Shown here: positions 1 through 9,274 of the stretch, one piece after another
Numbering within the stretch: position 1 is the stretch's first letter
Layout of the letters: every line of letters begins with the position of its first letter
Assembly (NCBI RefSeq): GCF_000245335.1
Contig: NZ_JH600294.1
Coordinates: forward strand, 186,001 to 250,000
Source of the DNA: Bacillus mojavensis RO-H-1 = KCTC 3706
GTDB lineage: Bacteria > Bacillota > Bacilli > Bacillales > Bacillaceae
Direction of reading: 5' to 3'
Length of the DNA stretch: 64,000 bases
Position numbers and translations under genes: made by a program
Notes under the pieces: model-generated
Database searches by the model: none
Told to the model about the DNA's origin: nothing
Seen by the model: the letters and a program-made list of their open reading frames with translations, nothing else

Positions 1-807
1 AAAAGCGATCCACTGCTCTTTTTGATTCAACGGAAGCGTTCCCTCAGCTTCAAAATAGGTGCCTTCCGCCTCTCCATGAACAGCTTGATATAATATATCG
101 GCGGCGTCTGCCTGGCCAAGAAATCCTTTAATGCCAGATGCCATCACAATTTTAAACGCATCCAATTTGGATCTCATGCCCCCGGTGCCGACTTCGCTGT
201 CTGTATCGCCTGCGCACGCTTCAATTTCCGGTGTAATCTCACTGACCCACTGCATCCTTTTCGCTTTTGGTTTCTTTCGCGGATTGCCGTCATATAAACC
301 ATCGATATCCGATAAAATCACAAGCAGGTCCGCATCGATTAATCCGGCGACTTTCGCTGCGAGTGTATCATTATCGCCAAACTTAAGCCGATTGACGGTC
401 ACTGTGTCATTTTCGTTAATTATCGGGATAATACCACGTTCAAGCAGTACATTCATTGTGTTCCGAACATTGTGATATCGGTATTCATCAGAAAAGTCAC
501 TTCTCGTAATTAAAATCTGGGAAGCCACGTAACCGTGCGCCAAAAACAGCTTTGAATAAGCCTCCATCAGCAATCCCTGACCGATTGAAGCAGACGCTTG
601 TTTTTCAGGCAGATTTTCTGGTCGCTGAAGAAATCCGAGCTTGCGATATCCTGCAGCTACTGCGCCGGAAGAAACCAGGATGACTTCATATCCGGCGTCT
701 TTTAGTTTGGCGACCTGGTCCACTAAAGCTTCCAGTTTCCGAATGCTGATTTCCCCATGAAGACTTGTTAATGAACTGCTGCCGATCTTCACGACAACTC
801 TTTTCAT
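1..807 (-). CDS. proJ: glutamate 5-kinase, C-terminal end cut by window edge
   Basis: Glutamate 5-kinase phosphorylates glutamate in the first step of proline synthesis. Reading leftward from an ATG at 807, the protein begins MKRVVVKIGSSSL (nucleotide-binding start of the amino acid kinase fold) and contains the NENDTVTV and GDNDTLAAKVA segments and the LSDIDGLYDG motif typical of the family. About 269 codons are present and the frame runs open past base 1, so the C-terminal part (roughly 100 residues in the usual 370-residue enzyme) lies outside the window. It follows proH after about 30 bases, so the two form an operon. In B. subtilis proHJ is the osmostress proline route; that role is inferred from homology. 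Confidence 0.93.
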   Translation of the reverse strand, partial: MKRVVVKIGSSSLTSLHGEISIRKLEALVDQVAKLKDAGYEVILVSSGAVAAGYRKLGFLQRPENLPEKQASASIGQGLLMEAYSKLFLAHGYVASQILITRSDFSDEYRYHNVRNTMNVLLERGIIPIINENDTVTVNRLKFGDNDTLAAKVAGLIDADLLVILSDIDGLYDGNPRKKPKAKRMQWVSEITPEIEACAGDTDSEVGTGGMRSKLDAFKIVMASGIKGFLGQADAADILYQAVHGEAEGTYFEAEGTLPLNQKEQWIAF

Positions 808-840
808 TTCTGTTTCAGACGTCACTTTATCACTCCTGTT

Positions 841-1725
841 TTATAGCGGTGCCGCTGTTTTTTCAAGATCATCGCTAATTTCCTTTGAACGCTTAGCTGC
901 ATGTTTAATGGCTTGAGAAATCGCTTCTCCGCCGCCGCTCTTCTTCAAAGCCTGCAATCCGGCAGCAGTCGTTCCATTTGGCGAGGTGATATTGTCTCTC
1001 AGCACCTCAGGCTGTTCTCCTGTTTCCATCAGCATTTTTGCAGCACCTAAGAGTGTCTGTGCACCGATGCTTCGTGATAATTGTTTATCGAGTCCCGCTT
1101 CTTCGCTCGTCTTTTCAATGAATTCCATTAAATAATAAAAATAAGCAGGGCCGCTGCCGGCAATTCCCGTGAAAATGTCCATTTGATTTTCCTGGATTTT
1201 ATACACTTCACCCATACAGCCGAGCAAAGCCGCCGTCAGTTTTTCTAAATCATCTGTCACATGCCTGCCAAGCGCGATGGCAGTTGCAGAAGCGCCGATC
1301 ATACTTGATGTGTTAGGCATTACTCTGACAACCGGCTGTTGATTATGCAATGATTGTTCAATATAAGAGGTGGTTATGCCGGCTAGCACCGACAAAATTA
1401 ATTGATGGGGTTGGATACGTGTTTTTAATGATGACAGAGCGTTTTCAGCATCTTTTGGCTTCATCGCCAAAATGAGCACATCCATGTCTTCAATACATAA
1501 GTGATCCGGCGCCACGCCTTTGATTCCATATTGAAGTTCAAGCTCAGCTAATCGCTCCGTATTGCTGCGGTTTGTAACGCAGATGTTTTGTTTTGGGATT
1601 TTTTTGGCACGAACGATACCTGATATCATTCCTTCCGCCATAGATCCGGCTCCAATAAAAGCTACCTTTTTTTGATCAAAGATCGGTAACATCTCCTTTG
1701 TTCGCTTTTTTGTTCGTATTTTCAC
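841..1725 (-). CDS. proH: pyrroline-5-carboxylate reductase
   Basis: Reduces pyrroline-5-carboxylate to proline with NAD(P)H, the last step of proline synthesis. The N-terminal dinucleotide-binding motif VAFIGAGSMAEG is clear, and the family signature with GSGPAYFYYLMEF lies near residue 190; the C-terminal NGTTAAGLQALKKSG segment closes the active site. The start is uncertain. A GTG at 1725 gives 294 residues but has no ribosome-binding site, while the ATG at 1692 (MLPIFDQKK) sits directly against AAAGGAG, unusually close. It is the first gene of the proH-proJ operon; the B. subtilis homologue is osmotically induced (family knowledge). Confidence 0.93.
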   Translation of the reverse strand: MKIRTKKRTKEMLPIFDQKKVAFIGAGSMAEGMISGIVRAKKIPKQNICVTNRSNTERLAELELQYGIKGVAPDHLCIEDMDVLILAMKPKDAENALSSLKTRIQPHQLILSVLAGITTSYIEQSLHNQQPVVRVMPNTSSMIGASATAIALGRHVTDDLEKLTAALLGCMGEVYKIQENQMDIFTGIAGSGPAYFYYLMEFIEKTSEEAGLDKQLSRSIGAQTLLGAAKMLMETGEQPEVLRDNITSPNGTTAAGLQALKKSGGGEAISQAIKHAAKRSKEISDDLEKTAAPL

Positions 1726-1734
1726 ACGTTTAAA

Positions 1735-1762
1735 ATGTTACCACGTGAGGAAATGATGTCAA
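1735..1762 (-). promoter_or_regulatory. candidate sigma-A promoter of proHJ
   Basis: On the minus strand TTGACA (1757-1762) is followed after 16 bases by TAACAT (1735-1740). It would start transcription just before the GTG at 1725, which argues that the downstream ATG at 1692 is the real proH start. Confidence 0.5.
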
Positions 1763-1864
1763 GTTTGAAGGTCACTACTGATTTGTATTGTTTCATTTCG
1801 ACAAATATGTATAATGAAAAACAGAAAACACCCGATACTCGTGGCTATACCGGGTTTTTCTATG

Positions 1865-2233
1865 TTAAAAATTATCTGACAGTGCTTTTTCAATCAGTTT
1901 TTTGCAGCGATCCAGCTCCACTTTCAGCTGTTTTTTATACAGCTTGGCTGCCTCGTAATCTTTAAATTGATAGAGGACAACTTCTTGAAGCTTAGCCCCT
2001 TCTTTCTTTACTTTGATTTGTTTTAATATCCCATCATCAAGGAGCTCATGCAAAGACCGGTAAACCTCTGTATGGTTTGGTTTAAAACCAATCTCTTTAA
2101 ATTCTGATCGAAGTACTTCCAGAAGCTTTAATCCGTAGAGTCTTTTCTGCTCAGTCATGGTAATCATATAAAGTTTCAAAAACGCACGCTGTTTGACCAA
2201 AAATCCAGTGGAACTTCTTTTTTCTTCTTTCAT
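1865..2233 (-). CDS. rtp: replication terminator protein RTP
   Basis: Winged-helix dimer that binds Ter DNA and stops replication forks arriving from one side. The 122-residue product (MKEEKRSSTGFLVKQRAF to KALSDNF) looks essentially like the B. subtilis RTP, including the DNA-contacting helix region LHELLDDGILKQIKVKKEG and the C-terminal dimerisation helix LDRCKKLIEKAL. The start at 2233 is chosen because it follows GAAGGGGTGCAGACG; two upstream in-frame codons lack a ribosome-binding site. The gene is preceded by two opposed Ter sites, as in B. subtilis, where RTP binding represses its own promoter. This places the window at the chromosome terminus. Confidence 0.98.
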   Translation of the reverse strand: MKEEKRSSTGFLVKQRAFLKLYMITMTEQKRLYGLKLLEVLRSEFKEIGFKPNHTEVYRSLHELLDDGILKQIKVKKEGAKLQEVVLYQFKDYEAAKLYKKQLKVELDRCKKLIEKALSDNF

Positions 2234-2253
2234 CGTCTGCACCCCTTCTCTGT

Positions 2254-2282
2254 AAACTGAGAATACTATGTACTAAATATTC
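2254..2282 (+). promoter_or_regulatory. Ter site (RTP binding), plus orientation
   Basis: The core CTATGTACTAAATATTC at 2266-2282 fits the B. subtilis Ter consensus (CTATGTACYAAATNTTC), with a fair match to the auxiliary half-site just upstream (2254-2265). It lies immediately before rtp and probably also serves in its autoregulation. Confidence 0.92.
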
Positions 2283-2381
2283 AATTTTTCCTATTGTTCT
2301 CCTGCTTTCTATTAATGATCTGGTTAATCGAGTTATTTTGTGATTGATGTTTATATGGCTAGAGAGAATAAAAGATATATT

Positions 2382-2410
2382 GAACATTTGGTACATAGTT
2401 TGTTTTGTTC
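2382..2410 (-). promoter_or_regulatory. Ter site (RTP binding), minus orientation
   Basis: On the minus strand the core reads CTATGTACCAAATGTTC (2382-2398), matching the Ter consensus. It opposes the site at 2254, giving the inverted-repeat pair known upstream of rtp in B. subtilis. Confidence 0.92.
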
Positions 2411-2534
2411 ATTATAACTTGTTTTCACTATTATCTTCAATTTAAAACTATTGTCCGATTCACATTTTCTTCAATATATGTCCGTTGAATTGAAAAACAG
2501 CCTTTGATAACGTATGGATAAAGGAGATGATAAA

Positions 2535-3751
2535 ATGACAAAGCAAGCAGCTCGTCCTGCCAAAGATGAACGTTACGCCAACTTAATCCCCATGAAAGAA
2601 TTACAATTCGAAAAAGACCGTCTTTTCCCCTTCCCGATTTATGAGAAGCTTCGGAAATTGTCTCCTGTCCGCTATGACAAACAGCGTGATTGCTGGGATG
2701 TTTTTAAATATGATGACGTTCAATTCATCCTGAAAAATCCCAAACTTTTTTCATCTAAACGCGGCATACAGGCAGAAAGCATTTTAACAATGGACCCTCC
2801 GAAACATACCAAATTACGTGCACTCGTCAACAAATCATTTACTCCTAAGGCAGTGAAACAAATCGAAACCCGCATAAAAGACGTTACAGCATTCCTCTTA
2901 CAGGAGGTGCGGCAAAAAGACACAATCGATATGATAGATGATATAGCAGGCCCCCTTCCTGTTATTATCATTGCTGAAATGCTTGGAGCACCGATTGAAG
3001 ACCGGCACATCATCAAAACATACTCCGACGTACTCGTGTCCGGAGCGAAGGACAGTTCAGACAAAGCTGTTGATGACATGGTTCAAAAACGCCGGGACGG
3101 CCACGCATTCTTAAGCAACTATTTTAGAGACATTCTATTAAAACGACGAGCTCACCCCAAAGAAGATTTGATTACAATGCTTTTGCAGTCAGAGGTGGAT
3201 GGAGAATATCTAACAGAAGAGCAGCTGCTCGGTTTTTGCATTCTTCTTCTAGTCGCGGGGAACGAAACGACTACTAACTTGATCGCGAATGCTGTTCGCT
3301 ACATCACGGAAGACACAGCCATGCAACAACAGATAAGACAAAATACAGACTATATCCCTAATGTAATAGAAGAAACGCTCCGCTATTATCCGCCTGTTCA
3401 AGCCATCGGACGAGTTGCAGCAGAGATATAGCGCTTGGCGGAGCATTGATAAAGAAAGGATCTTCCGTTATCAGCTGGGTCGCGTCAGCCAATCGGGATG
3501 AAGCTAAATTTTCTGAACCTGATCGTTTTATCATTAGCCGCCCCTCCTATCCCCATCTCAGCTTTGGGTTCGGAATTCACTTTTGCCTCGGGGCACCGTT
3601 GGCCAGACTCGAAGCAAACATCGCTCTTTCCTCCCTCTTGTCTATGTCAGCTTATATTGAAAAAGCTGATGATGAACAGAGACTTGAAGCGATACCAAGT
3701 CCTTTCGTGTTTGGCGTTAAACATTTACCTGTGCGGATTGAATTCAAATAA
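2535..3751 (+). pseudogene. cytochrome P450 (CYP109-like), one-base frameshift
   Basis: Soluble bacterial P450 resembling B. subtilis YjiB (CYP109B1). The first part (2535-3431) carries the I-helix LLVAGNETTTNLI and the ExxR motif in ETLRYYPP. The rest continues in another frame with WVASANRDEAKF and the haem-binding FGIHFCLGAPLARLE. The junction near 3424 reads GCAGCAGAGAT where GCAGCAGAAGAT would keep frame, so one A is missing and translation stops at 3431. Start at 2535 follows AAAGGAGATGATAAA. Otherwise full length (about 405 residues) with all key motifs, so the lesion is recent or a sequencing error. Substrate unknown. Confidence 0.85.
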
Positions 3752-3783
3752 AAAAAGCCTGTCACTAGACAGGCTTTCGTTTT
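3750..3783. terminator. bidirectional terminator between P450 and yoxD
   Basis: AAGCCTGTC / GACAGGCTT stem with A-rich and T-rich flanks, serving both converging genes. Confidence 0.85.
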
Positions 3784-4499
3784 ACGGATTTGTAGACCAC
3801 AATCCTGCAGATTTAATGAAAATACGCGGATCTAATTTCAATTGAGCCACCATATATTCAGCAAGATCCTCAGGCTGCATAACCTTTTCAGGATTACCGT
3901 CTGTCAGGTTCAGTTCAATCGACATATCACTTGCGACAGTGCTCGGCGTTAACGCGCTGACTCTGATATTATGCTTTCTCACTTCTTGCATGAGAGATTC
4001 CGTTAACCCAAGAACGGCAAATTTAGATGCGCTGTAAGCGCTTGTGACAGCTGCTCCTCTTTGGCCGGCTGTAGAAGAAATATTAATAATGTCACCAGCT
4101 TTGCGTTCAATCATTTCAGGAAGCACCGCACGAGTAACATGGTATACACCCATTAGGTTCACTTGAATAATATTTTCCCACTCATCAGCGGATAGATCTA
4201 AGAATCCGCCAAATTTGCTGATTCCGGCATTGTTAATAAAGAATATCAATCTCGCCAAGCTCCTCTTTAATAGAAGTCACAGCTTGATCAACCTGTGCTG
4301 CATCCTTTACATCCGCAGCAGCAAACGCAGCTTTTACACCAAGTGCTTTTACTTCTTCTGCGACGTTCTCAACATTAGCGGCAGTGCGTCCGATTAAACC
4401 GATATTTACGCCTTCTTTCGCAAGCGCAAGAGCTGTAGCGCGTCCAATCCCTCTGCCTCCGCCTGTGATAAGAGCAGTTTTATTTTGTAAACTTTGCAA
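3782..4499 (-). pseudogene. yoxD: short-chain dehydrogenase YoxD, one-base frameshift
   Basis: Short-chain dehydrogenase/reductase of the 3-ketoacyl-ACP reductase type. The N-terminal GGGRGIGRA cofactor motif lies in one frame (4499 to about 4240); NNAG, the catalytic Ser in ISSTAGQ and YSASK lie in the next. Around 4238-4240 the minus strand reads GATATTCTTTATTAAC where GATATTCTTATTAAC keeps frame, so one T is extra. Start is a TTG at 4499 behind GAAAGGGTG. Apart from the indel the protein is full length (about 238 residues) and highly conserved, so an assembly error is possible. Substrate unknown. Confidence 0.87.
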
Positions 4500-4648
4500 T
4501 TGTAGCACCCTTTCTTTGTTTACATATGTACGATAACACATTATAAGCACAAGAAAACCAATACGCAAATCATATGAACTGCGCAGAAAACATTTCAACT
4601 GATTATAATAGGCGAAATAGGGTATGACATTAGAAAAGGGGTGAACAT

Positions 4649-4954
4649 ATGGTTATCGTTTATATCAGTATTGCAGTAATAGCCATTTCAATCATTTACT
4701 TAGGGATAAATGTGATTCAAAACAAGAAAAAAATAGATCCCGCCATGAAGGAACTCACTGCAGTTACGCAATCGATGCAAAAACAAGTTGAAGTGGTAAA
4801 AACGGAAGCACAGCAGCTGTCTCAAAAGCAAAAAATGATTCAATACGATGTTGAAATGAAAAAAACCGCGTTGCAGCAGACTGCTGCTGAAGTGAAAGAA
4901 GCGCCTCAAGCAGTTAAAGAGGTGTGGCATGCTGGACATTTGAATAGAGGTTAA
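4649..4954 (+). CDS. yoxC: membrane-anchored coiled-coil protein (DUF948-like)
   Basis: 101-residue protein with one N-terminal transmembrane helix (residues about 2-24) followed by a long charged, heptad-like coiled coil ([24 protein letters not shown] and onward) facing the cytoplasm. This is the layout of the DUF948/YtxG-type general stress proteins; function not established. ATG follows AGAAAAGGGGTGAACAT. It sits between divergently transcribed yoxD and the downstream yoxB, as in B. subtilis. Confidence 0.85.
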   Translation: MVIVYISIAVIAISIIYLGINVIQNKKKIDPAMKELTAVTQSMQKQVEVVKTEAQQLSQKQKMIQYDVEMKKTALQQTAAEVKEAPQAVKEVWHAGHLNRG

Positions 4955-4958
4955 ATAT

Positions 4959-5008
4959 GAATGATATCCCGTTGTTACGTTTAAAATGGACAATGGGATA
5001 TCATTTTT
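4959..5008 (+). terminator. terminator between yoxC and yoxB
   Basis: TGATATCCC and GGGATATCA arms around a short loop, then TTTTT. It directly precedes the yoxB ribosome-binding site, so it could attenuate readthrough from yoxC. Confidence 0.75.
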
Positions 5009-5022
5009 AGGGAGGTTAAGCC

Positions 5023-5787
5023 ATGATTGAAAACCGCAGCGGTTTGGCAACATTTGCAGAGAAACTACATACTCTTCCGGTATCAAGACCGCTTTCGAAA
5101 ACAGATTTGTTTACTTCCCCATTTCGCATAAACCAAGAAAACGCGCTAGAAATGTATTATTCACCTCATAATGAATATATCAATCAAGCTGCTTCGATTG
5201 TGATTTCAGGCATAACGCCGGGTTTTTCACAAATGAAAACAGCTTATGAAACAGCCATCGAAAGCTTGCACAAAGGCCATTCTCTAGAACAGATGGCTTT
5301 AGACACCAAAAAAGCTGCAGGACTTTCTGGAACTATGAGACATAACCTGATAACGATGCTGGATCAATGCGGACTGCCGCAGGTTTTAGGCATTCAAAGC
5401 GCCGCACAGCTTTTCGGCGACTTGCGCCATATGCTTCACACCACTTCTGTTATCAAATACCCTGTTTTCATTCAGCAGAAAAACTATACAGGACATAGTC
5501 CTGTTATTCCCCGCTCATCTATGCTAAGCACTTATGCATATAAGTATTTCCCCGCTGAACTTGAAAAGCTATCGGGCCCTGCTCTTCTTATCCCGCTAGG
5601 CAAAACAGCCGAAACAGTCTGTGAAACACTGATCAGGCAAAACAGCAATTGGCAGCTGACCTGCCTTCATGGCTTCCCTCACCCATCGGGTGCGAACGGT
5701 CATCGAATGAAACAATTTAAGAAAAACAAAGAGGATTTAGAAAAACAAATTCGATCCTTTGCTTCATCAAATTCGCTTTCCATATAG
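5023..5787 (+). CDS. yoxB: YoxB, possible uracil-DNA-glycosylase-fold protein
   Basis: 254-residue uncharacterised protein. Two segments resemble the active-site loops of the uracil-DNA glycosylase superfamily: VISGITPGFSQMKTA near residue 65 and GFPHPSGANGHRMKQF near residue 225. The assignment to that fold is inference; no activity is known to me. ATG follows GGGAGGTTAAGCC. It keeps the B. subtilis order yoxC-yoxB-yoaA, and the yoaA start region follows about 55 bases later. Confidence 0.8.
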   Translation: MIENRSGLATFAEKLHTLPVSRPLSKTDLFTSPFRINQENALEMYYSPHNEYINQAASIVISGITPGFSQMKTAYETAIESLHKGHSLEQMALDTKKAAGLSGTMRHNLITMLDQCGLPQVLGIQSAAQLFGDLRHMLHTTSVIKYPVFIQQKNYTGHSPVIPRSSMLSTYAYKYFPAELEKLSGPALLIPLGKTAETVCETLIRQNSNWQLTCLHGFPHPSGANGHRMKQFKKNKEDLEKQIRSFASSNSLSI

Positions 5788-5844
5788 AAAAGAGGAAATA
5801 AAAGGGATATGATAAACCTACATACATCATTAGGGAGGGATTTG

Positions 5845-6372
5845 GTGTTTCCTGTATTAGAAACCGACAGGCTTATTCTAAGAGAGATGACAGAGAAAGA
5901 TGCGGAAGCCATTTTTTCTTGTTTTTCAAACCATGACGTCACTCGCTACTACGGACTTGATCCCTTTGAAAGTATAGATCAGGCAAATACAATGATTCAC
6001 CAATTTGCCGACAATTATCAAGAAAAACGAGGAATACGGTGGGGAATTGAAAGAAAAGACACCAAAGAACTCATCGGTACGATTGGATTTCATGCTTTGG
6101 CTCCCAAGCATAAACGTGCAGAAATCGGTTATGAAATCAGCCCGGCGAATTGGCGAAACGGCTATGCGTCAGAAGCCATTTTAGAAATTGTGTCTTACGG
6201 CTTTGGCATCCTTGGACTAACGCGAATCGGTGCAGTTGTTTTTAGGGAAAATGAAGCGTCAAATCGTTTGCTGCTAAAAATGGGATTTGAAAAAGAAGGC
6301 GTATTAAGACAATATATGTACCAAAGCGGTCTACCTTATGATGCAAATGTTTATTCTATTATAAAATCATGA
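5845..6372 (+). CDS. yoaA: GNAT N-acetyltransferase YoaA (RimJ/RimL type)
   Basis: About 175 residues with the RimJ/RimL-type beginning ETDRLILREM, the core IGYEISPANWRNGYASEAI (acetyl-CoA loop) and the late VFRENEASNRLLLKMGF motif typical of acetyltransferases acting on protein N-termini or small molecules. The acceptor is unknown. I prefer the GTG at 5845 because GGGAGG lies six bases upstream; an ATG at 5809 gives 12 more residues without a good ribosome-binding site. Confidence 0.85.
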   Translation: MFPVLETDRLILREMTEKDAEAIFSCFSNHDVTRYYGLDPFESIDQANTMIHQFADNYQEKRGIRWGIERKDTKELIGTIGFHALAPKHKRAEIGYEISPANWRNGYASEAILEIVSYGFGILGLTRIGAVVFRENEASNRLLLKMGFEKEGVLRQYMYQSGLPYDANVYSIIKS

Positions 6373-6374
6373 AA

Positions 6375-6404
6375 AGCAAGAGAATGATAAGACATTCTCT
6401 TGCT
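6375..6404 (+). terminator. hairpin after yoaA
   Basis: Perfect stem AGCAAGAGAATG / CATTCTCTTGCT with a six-base loop but only a weak T run. Between it and 6580 a short coding-like remnant (YHRGIDEDEALSYIKKV, ending near 6573) is visible but belongs to no recognised gene. Confidence 0.6.
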
Positions 6405-6583
6405 GCTCTTCCCTATTCTCTCGTCTGCCTTTCCCTCTTCAAGGTTGCCTCCCAAAATATCATAGCCGAAAATACTTACAGCAACCAATCAAAAAGACTA
6501 CATATCATCGCGGCATTGACGAAGACGAAGCCTTGTCATATATAAAAAAGGTTCGTAGCGCTCTATACATCTAGGGACATCCA

Positions 6584-7573
6584 TTAATAAATCCCTTTTT
6601 TTGTCCTGCTACTTGAAATAAAGCCTCCAAAGACATAAAATAATGCCGACCAAAGAAAGATATAAAAAAGCTGAAATTTGAAATCCCGCACTGTCTGCCC
6701 CATTTCTATCCCATGGATTAAGGTCATGAATGCTTTTTGCGGCAAAATGGTACAGAGTACATCTAAGACGGGGAGATTAGGCGTAAAAGAAATAAAGCAG
6801 CCTGACAATACAGACGTAACCACACTGATTCCGCTCGTCATCAAGCTTAAGTTTCGATCCATAACTGAAGACATAAAAATAGCGAATGACGCTGCAAGCA
6901 CTGCGAGAACAGCCAGCAGTTCAGCAAAAATGTCCAAGTGAAAGCCAATATCCACATGAAATAATAATGTTGTCATCACAATGGCCAGATAGGTTGGTAT
7001 ATATAGACATAAAAATGTAAAGGTAAATTGAACAATCAGATATTTGTTCTCGTTTACAGGTGACACTAAAATCCGCCTGAAGGTTTTAAGCATCCGATCT
7101 TCAGGATACAAGGCAGTGAGCGCGACACCTTGCATAAAAACAAGCATCACGATAAATCCTAAAATATTTGTGCCTGTCCCCCTTTCAGTCCTTATTTTAT
7201 CCTCTCCTTTATAGCTGATCGGCATTTTCCCAGTCTCAAAAAGCTCCCGAATCATTTTTTCATCAGCTTTACTTTTCAAAGTGGTTACCTTATAGTCTTG
7301 ATGATTTTTTTCTACAACTGCTGCATATTTTCCTAACACAAGATCAGAAAACCTCGGCTTTTGATGGACCATAACCACTCGAAAGGCAGGATCTTTGGGG
7401 AGATTTTTCATCTCATCCTGCTCCGTAACAAATGCAATGGTTTCTTTTAAGACAGGTTTACCGGAAAAAAGAATGGCTGCTCCAACCATCAGCGGAATGA
7501 TGATCACTGCAATGATAATAATGGCTTTCTTGGCCAGTATTCGTTCCCACCTATTTCGGAATAGATTCAGCAT
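6584..7573 (-). CDS. ABC-2 type exporter permease
   Basis: 329-residue membrane protein with one N-terminal transmembrane helix (about residues 17-36), an extracellular domain of about 110 residues, and five C-terminal transmembrane helices, the layout of ABC-2 permeases of drug or peptide exporters. It is the last gene of a four-gene minus-strand operon (MarR regulator, ATPase, permease, permease) and overlaps the preceding permease end by 7 bases (7567-7573). The operon sits between yoaA and yoaB, which are neighbours in B. subtilis 168, so it is probably an insertion. Substrate unknown. Confidence 0.85.
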   Translation of the reverse strand: MLNLFRNRWERILAKKAIIIIAVIIIPLMVGAAILFSGKPVLKETIAFVTEQDEMKNLPKDPAFRVVMVHQKPRFSDLVLGKYAAVVEKNHQDYKVTTLKSKADEKMIRELFETGKMPISYKGEDKIRTERGTGTNILGFIVMLVFMQGVALTALYPEDRMLKTFRRILVSPVNENKYLIVQFTFTFLCLYIPTYLAIVMTTLLFHVDIGFHLDIFAELLAVLAVLAASFAIFMSSVMDRNLSLMTSGISVVTSVLSGCFISFTPNLPVLDVLCTILPQKAFMTLIHGIEMGQTVRDFKFQLFYIFLWSALFYVFGGFISSSRTKKGIY

Positions 7574-8313
7574 ACATATCCCTCAGGCTTAAAAACAACA
7601 TGGGAAACGGCAATACAAACGACTGAAGCCAAGAGAAGAATGGATACCACAGGCAGCAAAATACTGAAATCATGATCATAAATGAGGCGAAATGAGCATT
7701 CCGCTACCCATTTAACCGGAGAAAATACGGAAATTTCATTTACGGTATCTCCAAATCTATGAATCCCGAAAAAAACGCCTCCTAAAAAAACAAAAAAAGC
7801 AACTGGAATTTGCATGATGCTATTCGCCCGTTCTTCATTTTTGAAAATGCAGCAAAACATGGTGCCGAAACAGCAGCCAAAGAACAAAAAGACATGCAGT
7901 AAAAGCAAGATATACGGAAGGTCTTCACCGCCAAAGTTCAATTTAAAAATCGTTTGAGCCGTCCATACATTCATGGTGTACAAAATCACACTGAATATGT
8001 AAGTTGATAGTAATTTTGAAAGATAAATACTTGTCTTTGAAACGGGTGCGTATACAAGGCGGATGTTTCCTCTCTTCACCTTTTCTTCCATAAATGTGTT
8101 GGACGCGGTATTCGCGATCAGAGCCGCTGAGAAAATCATCATATTCACCCCGTAATAATCGTAGGAACTGATACGGCCTGCCCCAAAGCTATTTTTTGTG
8201 ACAAAGCCCATGATCAGAATAAGAATGAAAGGAAAAATCGTATTGGCTAAAATGAGAACCGGATTCCTTAAAATATTCCTAAAATCAAATGACATTACTT
8301 TCACTAAATTCAT
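7567..8313 (-). CDS. ABC-2 type exporter permease
   Basis: 248 residues with six predicted transmembrane helices and the ABC-2 feature of an amphipathic segment between helices 1 and 2 (FVTKNSFGAGRISSYDYYGVN). It begins MNLVKVMSFDFRNILRNP, typical of YfiM/YadH-like subunits. It overlaps the next permease, which indicates translational coupling and a heterodimeric membrane part. The ATPase gene ends 10 bases upstream. Confidence 0.86.
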   Translation of the reverse strand: MNLVKVMSFDFRNILRNPVLILANTIFPFILILIMGFVTKNSFGAGRISSYDYYGVNMMIFSAALIANTASNTFMEEKVKRGNIRLVYAPVSKTSIYLSKLLSTYIFSVILYTMNVWTAQTIFKLNFGGEDLPYILLLLHVFLFFGCCFGTMFCCIFKNEERANSIMQIPVAFFVFLGGVFFGIHRFGDTVNEISVFSPVKWVAECSFRLIYDHDFSILLPVVSILLLASVVCIAVSHVVFKPEGYVC

Positions 8314-8323
8314 GATGCCTCTC

Positions 8324-9262
8324 CTAATCTCTTAAATTTCTTCCCGTCAGCTCTAAAAATACCGTTTCTAAGGATGCCTCTTGACTGCTCATATGCAGAA
8401 TGCTGCATCCTTGAACACTTAATTCTGCTATGATTTCACCTAGGGGATCTTGGATCTTTCGGACTGTAACTTTCAATTCATCCTCTATAAAGAGCACTTT
8501 TATAACCCCTTCGATATCCTTTAGAATGTTTTTGTTTAATTTATCTGCATTCGCCAGCTGAAAAAAATAAGTCATTTCTTTATTTACTTTTTTGTATAAT
8601 TCCTCTTTCGTCCCGTTAGCAATGATTTTTCCTTCATTCATAATCATAATCCGATCAGCAATAGCCTCCACCTCTTCCATATAATGTGTTGAGTAAATGA
8701 TGCTTGCTCCTTTTTCTTTCAGCACTTTAATAGACTCCAGAATGTGGTTTCTGGATTGAGGATCTATTCCAACAGTCGGTTCATCCATAATAATCAGTTT
8801 CGGCTGATGGGCAATAGCACAGGCAATGTTTAATCTTCTTTTCATCCCACCTGAAAAAGTCTTAGGCTTATCATCTTTACGATCATATAGCTGTACGAGC
8901 TCCAAAGCCTCCTTAACCCGGGCTTTCAGACCTTCTCCTTTAAGAGAGTATAGACTGGCAAAAAAGCGAACATTTTTCTCAGCGGATATATCCTCATAGA
9001 TGGCGATATCCTGAGGGACAATTCCAATGCCCATCTTCATTTTTTTTGCGCCGTTTTTTACATTATGGCCCAATATCGTAACATTTCCGGAAGTGGCCGA
9101 CAGTACTCCGGATAAAATATGAATCGTTGTGCTTTTTCCTGCTCCGTTTGGGCCAAGAAGCCCAAGAACTTCACCCTCCTTTACTTCAAATGAAATGCCG
9201 TCTACCGCAGCTTTGTTCGTGTACTGCTTTTTCAAATTTTCAATTGATGCCACGCTGTTCAT
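8324..9262 (-). CDS. ABC transporter ATP-binding protein
   Basis: 312 residues. Walker A GPNGAGKST (about residues 40-48), Q-loop VPQDIAIYED, signature TFSGGMKRR, Walker B LIIMDEPTVGID and switch His in YSTHYMEE are all intact, followed by the extended C-terminal domain of the DrrA/BcrA exporter class. It powers the two permeases encoded downstream. Transcribed as the second gene after the MarR regulator (12 bases between stop and start), so regulator and pump are co-expressed. Confidence 0.9.
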   Translation of the reverse strand: MNSVASIENLKKQYTNKAAVDGISFEVKEGEVLGLLGPNGAGKSTTIHILSGVLSATSGNVTILGHNVKNGAKKMKMGIGIVPQDIAIYEDISAEKNVRFFASLYSLKGEGLKARVKEALELVQLYDRKDDKPKTFSGGMKRRLNIACAIAHQPKLIIMDEPTVGIDPQSRNHILESIKVLKEKGASIIYSTHYMEEVEAIADRIMIMNEGKIIANGTKEELYKKVNKEMTYFFQLANADKLNKNILKDIEGVIKVLFIEDELKVTVRKIQDPLGEIIAELSVQGCSILHMSSQEASLETVFLELTGRNLRD

Positions 9263-9274
9263 ACGTATCTCCTT

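Noticed and set aside
131-475. Plus-strand open frame of 114 codons
   Set aside because: Shadow of proJ on the other strand; no ribosome-binding site and unlikely composition.
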